Assembly: GCF_008710135.1 (NCBI RefSeq)
Contig: NZ_VYKK01000021.1
Span: forward strand, 1 to 64,000
Direction of reading: 5' to 3'
Length of the DNA: 64,000 bases
Source: Paenibacillus spiritus
GTDB taxonomy: Bacteria; Bacillota; Bacilli; Paenibacillales; Paenibacillaceae
Shown in pieces: positions 34,499-43,378 of this stretch; position 1 is the first letter of the stretch; every line of letters begins with the position of its first letter. The notes under the pieces were generated by a model. The model was not told where the DNA came from, made no database searches, and saw nothing but the letters and a program-made list of their open reading frames with translations. A program made the translations under genes and the position numbers.

Positions 34499-35698
34499 AT
34501 GAATCATCGCAAGAAAATGATCGGCATTTCCGCCGCCTGTCTGCTGGCGGTGCCGCTGACCCTGTCGGGCTGCAGCCTGTTCGGATCGGAGAATGCCTCC
34601 GCCATTGACCCGCCGCCCGCAGAAGTGGAGGCGCAGATGCTCCAGACGGCGGGCGGAGGCGAGGCCGGCGTCTTCTCTTCCGCAGACGGAAGCGCTCCGG
34701 ATTCCACGGTCGCCGCTGCGGGAACCGGGGAATCGGCAGCTCCGACCGCTAACGAGACCGGCGCCCTTCCGGCCAGCGCTTCCGTGACAGAGGACGGAAG
34801 CGGGGGACCGGCAAGCCCGGCCTCGAAGGAGGAGGAGTCGCGAACCGCTGTATATCTCCAGAACGACAGTGGCCTCTTGGCTCCGATTGCGCTCAAGCTG
34901 CCGGGTTCGGGAAGCGCGGATGCGCTGAAGCAGTCGCTGGAAGCTCTGGTCGAAGGCGGCGCTTATGCCGCTTCCTTGCCTCAAGGCTTCCACGGCGTTC
35001 TTCCTGCCGGCACTGTCATCAAGAATGTGAGCGTGGATAAAGGGACGGCTGTGGTCGAATTCGGGGGCAGCTTCACGGATTACCGCGCGGCGGATGAACG
35101 CAAGGTGCTGGAGGCGGTGGCCTGGACGCTTACGGGAGAAGACGGCGTCAGCGGCGTCCGGCTCATGCTGAACGGCAAGAACCTGACGGAAATGCCGCTG
35201 CTGAAGACGCCGCTGGACCGGCCGCTGACGCGCAGCCTCGGCATCAATCTGGAGAAGAAGGGAATGACGACGAATTCCAGCGCGGTCACCGTGTATTTTG
35301 CCTCGGTAACGCCGGAAGGCGAGTCCTACTATGTGCCGGTGACCCGGTATGTCGATCCCGGACACGATCTGCTTCAAGCCGCCATGCAGGAGCTGATTGC
35401 CGGTCCCGATGCGGGAGACGGTCTGGAGAGCGTCCTGACTTCGGGTACGAAGCTGGAGTCGGTCCGCAAAGAGCAGAACGGCGTCGTGAATGTGGCGCTG
35501 ACGGACGATATGTTCGGCGACACCGACGCGGTTCCGGCGGAATTTCTGGAATCGGTCGTGCTGACGCTCTCCCAGAATGCCGACGATTCTCTGGTCCAAG
35601 TCCGCTTGAACGGCAAGGAGACGGTCAAAGGCAGCGACAACGTCGATTACGGCCAGCCGGTGTCGGCGCCGCAGTATATCAACGAGCTGGCGCTGTAG
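34499..35698 (+). CDS. gerM: GerMN-domain spore germination lipoprotein GerM
   Basis: Encodes 399 residues. A signal peptide ends in LTLSGCSLFG, a lipobox. After an Ala/Glu/Ser linker to about residue 110 come two GerMN domains: TAVYLQNDSGLLAPIALKLP with ALKQSLEALVEGG, and VTVYFASVTPEGESYYVPVT with LLQAAMQELIAGP. In B. subtilis gerM is needed for normal sporulation and germination, and the order gerM-rph-rdgB is the same, which supports the call. AAAGGGG precedes the ATG. Confidence 0.92.
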   Translation: MNHRKKMIGISAACLLAVPLTLSGCSLFGSENASAIDPPPAEVEAQMLQTAGGGEAGVFSSADGSAPDSTVAAAGTGESAAPTANETGALPASASVTEDGSGGPASPASKEEESRTAVYLQNDSGLLAPIALKLPGSGSADALKQSLEALVEGGAYAASLPQGFHGVLPAGTVIKNVSVDKGTAVVEFGGSFTDYRAADERKVLEAVAWTLTGEDGVSGVRLMLNGKNLTEMPLLKTPLDRPLTRSLGINLEKKGMTTNSSAVTVYFASVTPEGESYYVPVTRYVDPGHDLLQAAMQELIAGPDAGDGLESVLTSGTKLESVRKEQNGVVNVALTDDMFGDTDAVPAEFLESVVLTLSQNADDSLVQVRLNGKETVKGSDNVDYGQPVSAPQYINELAL

Positions 35699-35715
35699 AA
35701 CAGGCCGGCGGACCG

Positions 35716-35737
35716 CCCATTCCCCGAGGAATGGGCT
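35716..35737 (+). terminator. hairpin after gerM
   Basis: GCCCATTCC-CCGA-GGAATGGGC followed by TTGTT; nested in a larger GGACCGCCCA/TGGGCGGTCC repeat. Partial termination before rph is likely. Confidence 0.55.
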
Positions 35738-35844
35738 TGTTCCGTTGGGCGGTCCGGATGGAAGAAGGTGCTTTTGCGTCCGCACTTTGGTAGAATGAAC
35801 CGTGCATCACCAAGATCGCTAACGATAAGCAGGAGGCATAACCT

Positions 35845-36603
35845 ATGAGAGCAAACGGGCGGAATGAGGACCGGATACGGCCGATCACGATTACGACCCA
35901 GGTCAATAAATACGCGGAAGGCTCGGTTCTGATCGAGATGGGAGACACGAAGGTAATCTGCACGGCGACCGTGGAAGAGAAAGTACCGCCGTTTCTGAAA
36001 GGGCAGGGCAAGGGCTGGGTCACAGCCGAATATTCCATGCTGCCCCGTGCAACAGGCACGCGCAACCAGCGGGAAGCGGCCCGCGGCAAGCTGACGGGAC
36101 GGACGATGGAGATTCAGCGGCTGATCGGCCGGGCTCTTCGGTCGGTCGTCAATCTGCAGGCGCTCGGAGAGCGCAGCATCACGCTGGACTGCGACGTTAT
36201 TCAAGCCGACGGGGGAACCCGGACGGCGTCGATCACCGGGGCGTTCGTGGCCTTGGTCTACGCCGTGGACCGGATTGCCGTCCAGCACAAGCTGCCGGTC
36301 TTCCCGATCACCGATTATCTGGCAGCTGTCAGCGTCGGCATTGTCGGCGGCACCCCGCTGCTGGATCTGTGCTATGAGGAAGACTCCAAGGCGGCTGTCG
36401 ATATGAATGTCGTGATGACCGGCAGCGGCGAATTCGTCGAGCTGCAGGGCACCGGCGAAGAGCGTCCGTTCTCGCGCAGCGAGCTGAACCGGCTGCTGGA
36501 GCTCGGCGAATCCGGGGTGCTGGAACTGATTGAAGCCCAGCGCAGGGCGCTTGGAGCCTTGGAACTCAAAATCGGCTCAAACCGGCCGTCGCGGGAGGCG
36601 TGA
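35845..36603 (+). CDS. rph: ribonuclease PH
   Basis: Encodes 252 residues. [18 protein letters not shown] and [20 protein letters not shown] begin the protein. [20 protein letters not shown] is the phosphate- and RNA-binding part, and [20 protein letters not shown] holds the catalytic aspartates. Rph trims tRNA 3' ends with phosphate. GGAGG lies before the ATG. The stop is three bases from the rdgB start. Confidence 0.96.
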   Translation: MRANGRNEDRIRPITITTQVNKYAEGSVLIEMGDTKVICTATVEEKVPPFLKGQGKGWVTAEYSMLPRATGTRNQREAARGKLTGRTMEIQRLIGRALRSVVNLQALGERSITLDCDVIQADGGTRTASITGAFVALVYAVDRIAVQHKLPVFPITDYLAAVSVGIVGGTPLLDLCYEEDSKAAVDMNVVMTGSGEFVELQGTGEERPFSRSELNRLLELGESGVLELIEAQRRALGALELKIGSNRPSREA

Positions 36604-36606
36604 AGC

Positions 36607-37239
36607 ATGGAGAAACTCCGGAACCTTCTCATCGTAGCGACCCGCAATGAGGGCAAAGCCCGGGAGTTCCGCCATGCGCTGGAGCCGCTCGGACTGGAGG
36701 TTCGCAGCCTCGCCGACTATCCCGGTCTGCCCGAGGTGGAAGAGACCGGATCGACCTTCGCAGAGAATGCCCGGCTGAAGTCGCAGACGATTGCGGAGGC
36801 GCTGGGCCTGCCGGTGCTGGCCGACGATTCGGGGCTGTGCGTGGACGCGCTGGAGGGAAGACCCGGCGTGTACTCCGCCCGCTACAGCGGACCCGGAGCG
36901 ACCGACTCCTCCAACAATGCGAAGCTTCTCGGCGAGCTGGAGAAGCTGAAGCAGGGCGAAGATACGGACCAGCCTCTGCTGAGTCCGGCCCGCTTCGTCT
37001 GCGCCCTGTCGCTCTATGATCCCGCCGACGCAAGCGAACTGACGGCGGAAGGCTTCGTGGAGGGCTGGATCACCTCCGAGCCCGCCGGGGGCGGAGGCTT
37101 CGGATACGACCCGCTCTTCTACCTGCCGGAGTACGAGAAGACGATGGCGGAGCTTACGCTGGAGGAGAAGCAGGCGGTCAGCCACCGCGGCGCCGCACTG
37201 CGTGCGCTGACGGATAAGCGGGCCGGGCGCAGGGGTTAA
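36607..37239 (+). CDS. rdgB: XTP/dITP diphosphatase RdgB
   Basis: Encodes 210 residues of the Ham1 family: LLIVATRNEGKAREFRHAL, ETGSTFAENARLKS, VLADDSGLCVDALEGRPGVYSARYSG and GGFGYDPLFYLPE are all present. It removes deaminated purine nucleotides such as dITP and XTP. GGGAGGCGTGAAGC precedes the ATG; translation is coupled to rph. Confidence 0.96.
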   Translation: MEKLRNLLIVATRNEGKAREFRHALEPLGLEVRSLADYPGLPEVEETGSTFAENARLKSQTIAEALGLPVLADDSGLCVDALEGRPGVYSARYSGPGATDSSNNAKLLGELEKLKQGEDTDQPLLSPARFVCALSLYDPADASELTAEGFVEGWITSEPAGGGGFGYDPLFYLPEYEKTMAELTLEEKQAVSHRGAALRALTDKRAGRRG

Positions 37240-37308
37240 GCCTGACTGGGAAGTGTGGTACGGCAGGCGGATATTTTTCAGGATTCCAAGAGAAGCTAAG
37301 GATGGGAT

Positions 37309-37336
37309 GCGGCCGGGCAACCGGCCGCTTTTTTTG
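37309..37336 (+). terminator. terminator after rdgB
   Basis: GCGGCCGG-GCAA-CCGGCCGC followed by TTTTTTT; a perfect GNRA-type loop and T-run. Confidence 0.92.
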
Positions 37337-37434
37337 ATGAAAGAACGGAAGCTTCGGACAACCTTTTGCACGGGAAGGCCGCTTGCGGTAAAGTAGGGGG
37401 GAGAGAAACCAACAGGCAAGGGAGTCGAAGCACA

Positions 37435-37899
37435 ATGACGAATAAACCCGTTTCCCCTTATGTAGAAGCGCTTGGTCTTGAGCCCCATGTAGAAGGCGGA
37501 TGGCACCGGGAGCTGTGGAAATCCTCGGTTCAGATTCCCCCGGAGCTGCTGGGCGAAGCTTATTCCGGTCCGCGTCCCGCGGCCTCTTCGATTTATTTCC
37601 TGCTGCATCCGGACGAGTTCTCCGAGTGGCATCAGGTGCTGTCGGACGAGCTGTGGCTGTGGCATGCCGGAAGCCCGCTGAGTCTTCGTCTCGGCGGAGA
37701 CGGCGATCAGCCCGGCGAGGTGACGGAACTGGTGCTGGGCCTCGATACGGCTGCCGGACAGCAGCCGCAGGCGCTGGTGCCGGCCAAGGTCTGGCAGTCG
37801 GCCTATCCGCTCGGAGACGAGCCGGTGCTCGTCTCCTGTATCGTAGCGCCGGGCTTCCATTATGACGACTTCCGGCTGATCGGCAAGCCGAAGGCATGA
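37435..37899 (+). CDS. DUF985 cupin protein
   Basis: Encodes 154 residues. The DUF985 (cupin_5) pattern is YVEALGLEPHVEGGWHRELW, SSIYFLLHPDEFSEWHQVLSDELW, and SCIVAPGFHYDDFRLI. The double-stranded beta-helix fold is likely; the function is unknown. CAAGGGAG lies before the ATG at 37435. Isolated between a terminator and the aldo/keto reductase gene. Confidence 0.85.
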   Translation: MTNKPVSPYVEALGLEPHVEGGWHRELWKSSVQIPPELLGEAYSGPRPAASSIYFLLHPDEFSEWHQVLSDELWLWHAGSPLSLRLGGDGDQPGEVTELVLGLDTAAGQQPQALVPAKVWQSAYPLGDEPVLVSCIVAPGFHYDDFRLIGKPKA

Positions 37900-37992
37900 T
37901 TTTTTGGCCCGGAACTGCTTGAACGGACGGCAGCGGTGTTAAGGGATGGTAGGACAGACAGAACTAAATTCAAATTCGGGAGGACTACCCCT

Positions 37993-38826
37993 ATGAGTAC
38001 ATTCAACGGGCCGTTTACCGGCGGACCTACATTAAACGACGGATTCACAATGCCTTGGCTGGGGCTGGGCGTCTGGCAGGTCGGCGACGACGAGGCTGCA
38101 AGCGCGGTACGGACGGCCATTGAGCTGGGCTACCGCAGCATTGATACGGCGGCGGCCTACAAGAACGAGGCCGGCGTCGCGCAGGGCATTCGAGATTCGG
38201 GTGTGGCCCGGGAGGAACTGTTCATCACAACCAAGCTGTGGAACAGCGATCAAGGCTACGAAGAAACGCTGAAGGCATTCGAGGAGAGCCGCCGGAAGCT
38301 GGGACTGGAGCAGCTTGATCTCTATCTGATCCACTGGCCGGTCAAGGACAAGTACCGCGAGAGCTGGAAGGCGCTTGTCCATCTCCAGAAGGAAGGGCTC
38401 GTCAAGTCCATCGGCGTCAGCAACTTCCAGCCGCACCATTTGAACGAGATTATCGAGGACACCGGCGTCGTTCCGGCCGTAGACCAGGTCGAGTTCCATC
38501 CGCTGCTGAGCCAGCGCGATCTGCTGGCTTATGCCAAGGAGCGGGGAATCCAGCTGGAAGCCTGGAGTCCGCTCATGCAGGGCCATCTGGACCTGCCGCT
38601 GCTTCAGGAGCTCGCCGCCAAATACGAGCGGACGCCGGCCCAGATTGTGCTGCGCTGGGATATCCAGCAGGGCGTTATCACCATTCCGAAGTCGGTGCAC
38701 GAGAAGCGCATCCGCGAGAATGCCGGCATCTTCGACTTCACGCTGAGCGACGAGGACGTTACGGCGATCGAAGGGCTGAACAAGAACAGCCGCTTCGGCC
38801 CGGACCCGGACAACTTCAATTTCTAA
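37993..38826 (+). CDS. aldo/keto reductase
   Basis: Encodes 277 residues. The catalytic set is DTAAAYKNEAGV (Asp, Tyr), TTKLW (Lys) and LYLIHWPV (His). NADPH-binding parts are SIGVSNF, QVEFHPLLSQ and TIPKSVHEKRIREN. It resembles B. subtilis YvgN/YtbE, which reduce small aldehydes such as methylglyoxal. GGGAGGACTACCCCT precedes the ATG. Confidence 0.93.
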   Translation: MSTFNGPFTGGPTLNDGFTMPWLGLGVWQVGDDEAASAVRTAIELGYRSIDTAAAYKNEAGVAQGIRDSGVAREELFITTKLWNSDQGYEETLKAFEESRRKLGLEQLDLYLIHWPVKDKYRESWKALVHLQKEGLVKSIGVSNFQPHHLNEIIEDTGVVPAVDQVEFHPLLSQRDLLAYAKERGIQLEAWSPLMQGHLDLPLLQELAAKYERTPAQIVLRWDIQQGVITIPKSVHEKRIRENAGIFDFTLSDEDVTAIEGLNKNSRFGPDPDNFNF

Positions 38827-38843
38827 GCTATATTATTCCTGTT

Positions 38844-38878
38844 AACAAGCGGAGATGCCCGGCATCTCCGCTTGTTTT
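38844..38878 (+). terminator. terminator after the aldo/keto reductase gene
   Basis: AACAAGCGGAGATGCC and GGCATCTCCGCTTGTT with one base between; followed by TTAG. Long and nearly loop-free; strong pause or terminator. Confidence 0.7.
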
Positions 38879-38906
38879 AGTGCAGGAATGTGTAAGTTCG
38901 GACGGT

Positions 38907-38924
38907 TTCCTTACAAATTCCTTA
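38907..38924 (+). promoter_or_regulatory. direct repeat, possible response-regulator site
   Basis: TTCCTTA at 38907-38913 and again at 38918-38924, 11 bases apart, the spacing used by OmpR-family regulators. It lies 44-61 bases before the LanF-like gene, whose operon ends with an OmpR-type regulator. Function inferred. Confidence 0.35.
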
Positions 38925-38967
38925 GATCCCTCCTTTACACTGGCTAAGCAGAAAGGGAGGATATTAA

Positions 38968-39699
38968 ATGACGGATCTGATTTTGTACACCGAGAATTTA
39001 TGTAAGAGCTACAACAGACAACCGGCCCTGGAGCATGTCTCGCTGGCCGTTCCCCGGAACTCGGTCTATGGGCTGCTCGGGCCTAACGGCGCGGGGAAGT
39101 CAACGACGCTGAAGATGATGGCGGGTATGCTGCGGCCGGATTCTGGGCGAATGGTCTATCAGGGCCACGACTGGAGCCGGAAGGATCTGAGCGAGATCGG
39201 CGTCTTGATTGAATCGCCTCCGCTGTATGAGAACCTGACGGCCCGGGAGAATCTCAAGGTGCGGACCCTGGCGCTGGGTCTGCCGGAATCGCGGATTGCC
39301 GAGACGCTGGCGCTAGTCGATCTGGCCCACACGGGGAAGAAGCGTGCCGGGCAGTTCTCCATGGGCATGAAGCAGCGGCTCGGCATCGCAATTGCGCTGC
39401 TGAACCGTCCCAAGCTGCTCATTCTGGATGAGCCGACGAATGGGCTTGACCCGATCGGGATTCAAGAGCTGCGCGAATTGATCCGGTCTTTTCCCGGGCA
39501 AGGGATCACCGTCATTCTGTCAAGCCATATTCTCTCCGAAGTGGAGCAGGTAGTCGATCAGATCGGGATTATCGCCGGAGGACGGCTGGGTTACCAGGGC
39601 GCTGCGCCGCATGGCGCAGAGCTGGAGGCCCTGTTCATGCGGGTGGTTGCCGCGAACCGGAGGGCGGGTGACGTTCATGCTGATGCTGCGGCTTATTAA
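38968..39699 (+). CDS. LanF-like immunity ABC transporter ATP-binding protein
   Basis: Encodes 243 residues. Walker A is GPNGAGKST, the signature is FSMGMKQRLGIAIAL, and Walker B is LLILDEPTNGLDP; the Q-loop region has the LIESPPLYENLTA variant with Glu, the E-loop seen in lantibiotic-immunity ATPases of the LanF/NukF group. With the two permeases after it, it should expel a cationic peptide from the membrane. AAAGGGAGG precedes the ATG. It overlaps the next gene. Confidence 0.85.
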   Translation: MTDLILYTENLCKSYNRQPALEHVSLAVPRNSVYGLLGPNGAGKSTTLKMMAGMLRPDSGRMVYQGHDWSRKDLSEIGVLIESPPLYENLTARENLKVRTLALGLPESRIAETLALVDLAHTGKKRAGQFSMGMKQRLGIAIALLNRPKLLILDEPTNGLDPIGIQELRELIRSFPGQGITVILSSHILSEVEQVVDQIGIIAGGRLGYQGAAPHGAELEALFMRVVAANRRAGDVHADAAAY

Positions 39700-40411
39700 A
39701 GCGGAGCGCCTGAAATGGCGGCGCACCTTCATTCCTTGGCTGATCTGGATCGCACCGCTGTTCACGCTGGCGCTCTGCGGCATCCTCATGGGCGGACGGT
39801 ATTTTCAGACAGGGGCCTATAACTGGTGGTACACGATGCTGCTGCCCGGAGCATTGACCCTGACCTGTTCACTCGCCATGCAAAAGGACACGAAGATGAA
39901 GTGCCGCGCTCTGCTCGCGCTGCCCCTCCACCCGCAGTCCCACTGGTCCGCCAAGACCGCCGCCGTCACCGGCTGGCTCCTGTTCACCAGCCTGCTGTTC
40001 TTCGTCGGCATCTCAACCGGCGGCTGGCTGTTCGGCTCTTCCATACCGCTGACGGACAGCGCGGCCGGCAGTCTGCTGATCTTCCTGACCCTTCTGTGGC
40101 AGATCCCGCTGTGTCTGTTCCTGTCCGCACGCTGGGGACTATTCACCGCCGTACTGGTAAATATGGCCTTGAACGTTGCAGGCGTGGTCACGTTTGATAT
40201 AGGAGGGCTGTGGGATTTCATGCCCTATACGATTACGTTCCGGCTGATGTGCTCGGTGCTCGGCATTCTGCCGAATGGGCTGCCGGTTCCGTCGGACAGT
40301 CCATGGAACAGCACGAACATGATTCTGCCGGGTGCGCTGGTCTCGCTCGCCTGGTTCGCCTTGCTCTTCTTCCTTACCGGGCGGAGCTTCAGCAAGCAGG
40401 AGGCGAAGTAG
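39677..40411 (+). CDS. LanE-like immunity ABC transporter permease
   Basis: Encodes 244 residues with about six membrane segments. It begins MLMLRLIKAERLKWRRTFIP and has WWYTMLLPGALTLTCSLAMQKD, as in MutE/EpiE/LanE permeases. Starts inside the 3' end of the ATPase gene; GGAGGG is 12 bases upstream of the ATG at 39677, with an in-frame GTG at 39668 as the alternative. Partner of the LanG-like protein. Confidence 0.82.
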   Translation: MLMLRLIKAERLKWRRTFIPWLIWIAPLFTLALCGILMGGRYFQTGAYNWWYTMLLPGALTLTCSLAMQKDTKMKCRALLALPLHPQSHWSAKTAAVTGWLLFTSLLFFVGISTGGWLFGSSIPLTDSAAGSLLIFLTLLWQIPLCLFLSARWGLFTAVLVNMALNVAGVVTFDIGGLWDFMPYTITFRLMCSVLGILPNGLPVPSDSPWNSTNMILPGALVSLAWFALLFFLTGRSFSKQEAK

Positions 40412-40412
40412 C

Positions 40413-41168
40413 ATGGCTTCTTTGTCCGGACTCTTCAAGGCCGACCTGCTCAAGACCCGGCGCACGCCCTTCCTGCTCCTTCATCTGCTGGCTCCGCTCC
40501 TCGCGGCTGCGGTCTTCCTGGCCTATTACTCCTATTCGCCGTGGAGCGCTGCCGACAAGGTGCAGGCCTATCTTCAAGTACTGGGCTGCGCGATGCCCAC
40601 CCTGATTGCCCTGATCTGTTCCATGATGGCCGAGCAGGAGGCGGCGGGGCAGTTTCAGGGGATGCTCGCGCTTCCTGCCCTGCGGATCAAGGTCTATGCC
40701 AGCAAGCTGCTGCTGCTGCTGGTCTACGGTCTCGGCGCTGTCCTGGCAGCCGTCGCCTTGTTCGGCATCGGGTTTCGCGAGCTGCTGGGAGAGGACAGCC
40801 TGGGAATGGCCTTTTACTGGAGCGGGGCCGGTCTTCTGTTCGGGTGCAATGTGTTTCTCTATCTGCTGCACAGCTTCATCAGCCTGCGGCTCGGCCGCGG
40901 ACCGTCCATCGGAATCGGAATCGGGGGAAGTCTGACCGCAGCCCTGATGCTGACCGGCTTGGGCGAGGGGATTTGGCCGTATGTGCCTTTTGCCTGGGGT
41001 GTCCGCCTGATTTCGGTCTGGACGCTTCACTGGGCAGGAACTTCGCTTCCTCTTCGCGAATTGCAGGCAGATGCCGGAATTGCCGGATGTATCCTTGCAA
41101 CGTTAACGGCTGCCGTCCTGTCCGGCTTCTGGTTTAATCGCTGGGAAGGGCGGACGGCTGATCATTAG
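40413..41168 (+). CDS. LanG-like immunity ABC transporter permease
   Basis: Encodes 251 residues, also six membrane segments. It begins SLSGLFKADLLKTRRTPFLL and has MMAEQEAAGQFQGMLALPA, the LanG/MutG counterpart of the LanE motif. AGGAGG lies at the end of the LanE-like gene. Third gene of the five-gene operon. Confidence 0.82.
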   Translation: MASLSGLFKADLLKTRRTPFLLLHLLAPLLAAAVFLAYYSYSPWSAADKVQAYLQVLGCAMPTLIALICSMMAEQEAAGQFQGMLALPALRIKVYASKLLLLLVYGLGAVLAAVALFGIGFRELLGEDSLGMAFYWSGAGLLFGCNVFLYLLHSFISLRLGRGPSIGIGIGGSLTAALMLTGLGEGIWPYVPFAWGVRLISVWTLHWAGTSLPLRELQADAGIAGCILATLTAAVLSGFWFNRWEGRTADH

Positions 41169-41201
41169 GCCAGACTGCTTAGAAACCGGGGGGAACCGTA
41201 T

Positions 41202-41864
41202 ATGACCCAAATACTCGCCGTCGACGACGAACCCGCCATCTTGGCGCTGATCGAGAGGGCTTTGAGCGCCGATGGCCATCTCGTCACCACACTCCGCGAT
41301 CCGGCCCTGGTGCGCGGGCTGAATCTGGGAATCTATGACCTGATCCTGCTCGATGTAATGATGCCCGGCATTGACGGATTTACGCTATGCCGGGAGATCC
41401 GCACAGCGGTGGATTGCCCGATTCTGTTCCTGACGGCGAAGACGCTGGAGAGCGATCTGATGTACGGCCTGGGGCTGGGAGCGGACGAGTATCTTCTGAA
41501 GCCCTTCGGAATCGGGGCTCTGCGGGCACGGATCAACGCCCACCTCAGACGGGAGCGGCGGGAGCGGCGGAGGGTGCTCTGTTTGGATCACGTTCATTTC
41601 AATCTCTCGGGGAAAGAACTGCTCGTCTGCGGCCGGAAGGTGCCCCTGACTAAGAGCGAATACGAAATCTGCGAATTCCTGGCGCGGAACCGGGGACAGG
41701 TCTTCTCCAAAGAGCATATCTATGAGGCGGTCTTCGGCTTTGAGGGCGAGAGCGACAGCAGCGCCATTACAGAGCACATCAAGAACATCCGCGCCAAGCT
41801 GAACCAAGCGGGCATCGAAGCCATCGAGACGGTCTGGGGGATTGGTTACAAATGGAAGCTGTAG
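41202..41864 (+). CDS. OmpR-family response regulator
   Basis: Encodes 220 residues. The receiver has ILAVDDEPAI (acidic pocket), LILLDVMMPGIDGF (phospho-Asp near residue 51), FLTAKT and YLLKPF (Lys). The winged-helix domain ends YEICEFLARNRGQVFSKEHI and IGYKWKL. It resembles NisR/SpaR-like regulators of lantibiotic immunity. It overlaps the kinase gene by 13 bases. Likely controls the operon it belongs to. Confidence 0.9.
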   Translation: MTQILAVDDEPAILALIERALSADGHLVTTLRDPALVRGLNLGIYDLILLDVMMPGIDGFTLCREIRTAVDCPILFLTAKTLESDLMYGLGLGADEYLLKPFGIGALRARINAHLRRERRERRRVLCLDHVHFNLSGKELLVCGRKVPLTKSEYEICEFLARNRGQVFSKEHIYEAVFGFEGESDSSAITEHIKNIRAKLNQAGIEAIETVWGIGYKWKL

Positions 41865-43267
41865 CAAAAGTGTCAAAGATGCGCCTGCGCACCTTTTTCC
41901 TGCAATACCTTCTCTTCCTAAGCGCGGGCACCATCCTGCTGCTCCTCCTCTTGCTGGGGTTGTTCACGGCCGCGTTCTCCTTCAATGTAGTGCTGCCCGC
42001 CAACTACGCGGAGAAGGAGATTGCCTTCGCCAAGGAGCAGCTTGCAAGCGGCAGCCTTGGGTCCGGCTTCGCGCCGAAGCTGGCGGATTATGCCATATTC
42101 ACTGCGGAAGGCAAGCGGCTGTCCGGCAGTCTGAGCGAACGGGAGGCAGGCCGCGCCTGGAAGATCGCCCGTGAGGGCAAGAGCCGGGACTCGCACTTCT
42201 ATACCGCTGTCCGAAGCGGAGAGGCCTATTGGATCTTCCGGTATAGCCTGACGCCGCAGTACGATTCGCCCTGGCTGCGCAGTCACCTGCCGAATCCGCA
42301 GCTTCTGGGCATTCTGCTCTTCATCCTCGGCATTCTGCTGCTGGCCGCCGTTCTCGCGGCCCGGTTCGGCCGGAAGCTGACGCAGAAGATGGCCGGTCTC
42401 CAGGAAGCTACGGATCATATCCGGCGCGAGAATCTGGAGTTCTCCGCGAAGCCGAGCGGCATCCGGGAGATTGATGAAGTGCTGGCTTCTCTGGAGCAGA
42501 TGAAGGACGCTCTGCGCGCTTCATTGACCCGGCAATGGGAGCTGGAGCGTACCCGGCGCGAGCAGATCTCCGCGCTGGCGCACGACATCAAGACCCCGCT
42601 GACGATCATCCGGGGCAATGCCGAGCTGCTGCAGGAGACCCCCCAGAGCGAGGTCCAGCGGGAGTGCAACGGATATATCCTGAAGAGCACAGAGGACATT
42701 GAAGCCTTCGTGCAGGAGGTTATCGACTTGTCCGGCATGCAGTCCACCGCCGTACAGAGAACGGCGCCGATACGTCTGCGCGACTTCCTCGAAGAGCTGG
42801 AAAACCCGCTGCGGGCTTTGTCTGCGGGCAAGAGCATGGCGGCGCAAGTTCGTGTTCAGGAGCCGCTGCCCGAGCACATACCGATGAATAAGGACCTGCT
42901 TCTGCGGGGCATCGTCAATGTGATCGCCAATGCCGTCGAGCACACCCCTTCGCAGGGGAGCGTAACCCTGGAGGTCCGAAGCGATGAGGCCGCCGTATTC
43001 TTCACCGTTACGGATACCGGCTGCGGCTTCTCCCCGGCCGAACTGCGGGAAGCCGCAGCGCAGTTCTATATGGGCGACCGGAGCCGGGCGTCCGGCCGCC
43101 ACTACGGCATGGGCCTCAGCATCACGGAATCCGCCGCGCAGCAGCACGGAGGGAAGCTGTTGCTTGAGAATGCCCCTGCCGGCGGGGCGAAGGTGACCGT
43201 GAGCGTAGCGGTTGGAGCGGTGAATAAGACGAATACCGGCTCCCCGCCCCCGCTCCCGGGCAGCTAG
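41852..43267 (+). CDS. sensor histidine kinase
   Basis: Encodes 471 residues. Two membrane segments (about residues 12-38 and 150-172) flank an extracellular domain of about 110 residues. A HAMP linker, a HisKA box ISALAHDIKTPLTIIRGNAE with the phospho-His, and HATPase motifs (NVIANAVEHTPSQG, DTGCGFSP, GRHYGMGLSI) follow. It should sense a peptide or envelope stress and phosphorylate the regulator encoded upstream. The start inside that gene has a weak ribosome binding site; Met-10 is an alternative. Confidence 0.88.
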   Translation: MEAVAKVSKMRLRTFFLQYLLFLSAGTILLLLLLLGLFTAAFSFNVVLPANYAEKEIAFAKEQLASGSLGSGFAPKLADYAIFTAEGKRLSGSLSEREAGRAWKIAREGKSRDSHFYTAVRSGEAYWIFRYSLTPQYDSPWLRSHLPNPQLLGILLFILGILLLAAVLAARFGRKLTQKMAGLQEATDHIRRENLEFSAKPSGIREIDEVLASLEQMKDALRASLTRQWELERTRREQISALAHDIKTPLTIIRGNAELLQETPQSEVQRECNGYILKSTEDIEAFVQEVIDLSGMQSTAVQRTAPIRLRDFLEELENPLRALSAGKSMAAQVRVQEPLPEHIPMNKDLLLRGIVNVIANAVEHTPSQGSVTLEVRSDEAAVFFTVTDTGCGFSPAELREAAAQFYMGDRSRASGRHYGMGLSITESAAQQHGGKLLLENAPAGGAKVTVSVAVGAVNKTNTGSPPPLPGS

Positions 43268-43320
43268 GGTAGGCTGGATTCCATCAGGCTGCCGGGTTGG
43301 CAGCCCATAGCCGGACATAG

Positions 43321-43348
43321 AGAAACCCGCTACATGGAGCGGGTTTCT
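43321..43348. terminator. hairpin between the kinase gene and asnB-like gene
   Basis: AGAAACCCGCT-ACATGG-AGCGGGTTTCT, an 11-bp perfect stem whose ends provide short A and T runs for both converging genes. Confidence 0.65.
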
Positions 43349-43378
43349 GATCGGTTATTTAACGTTGCGTCCTCTAAG

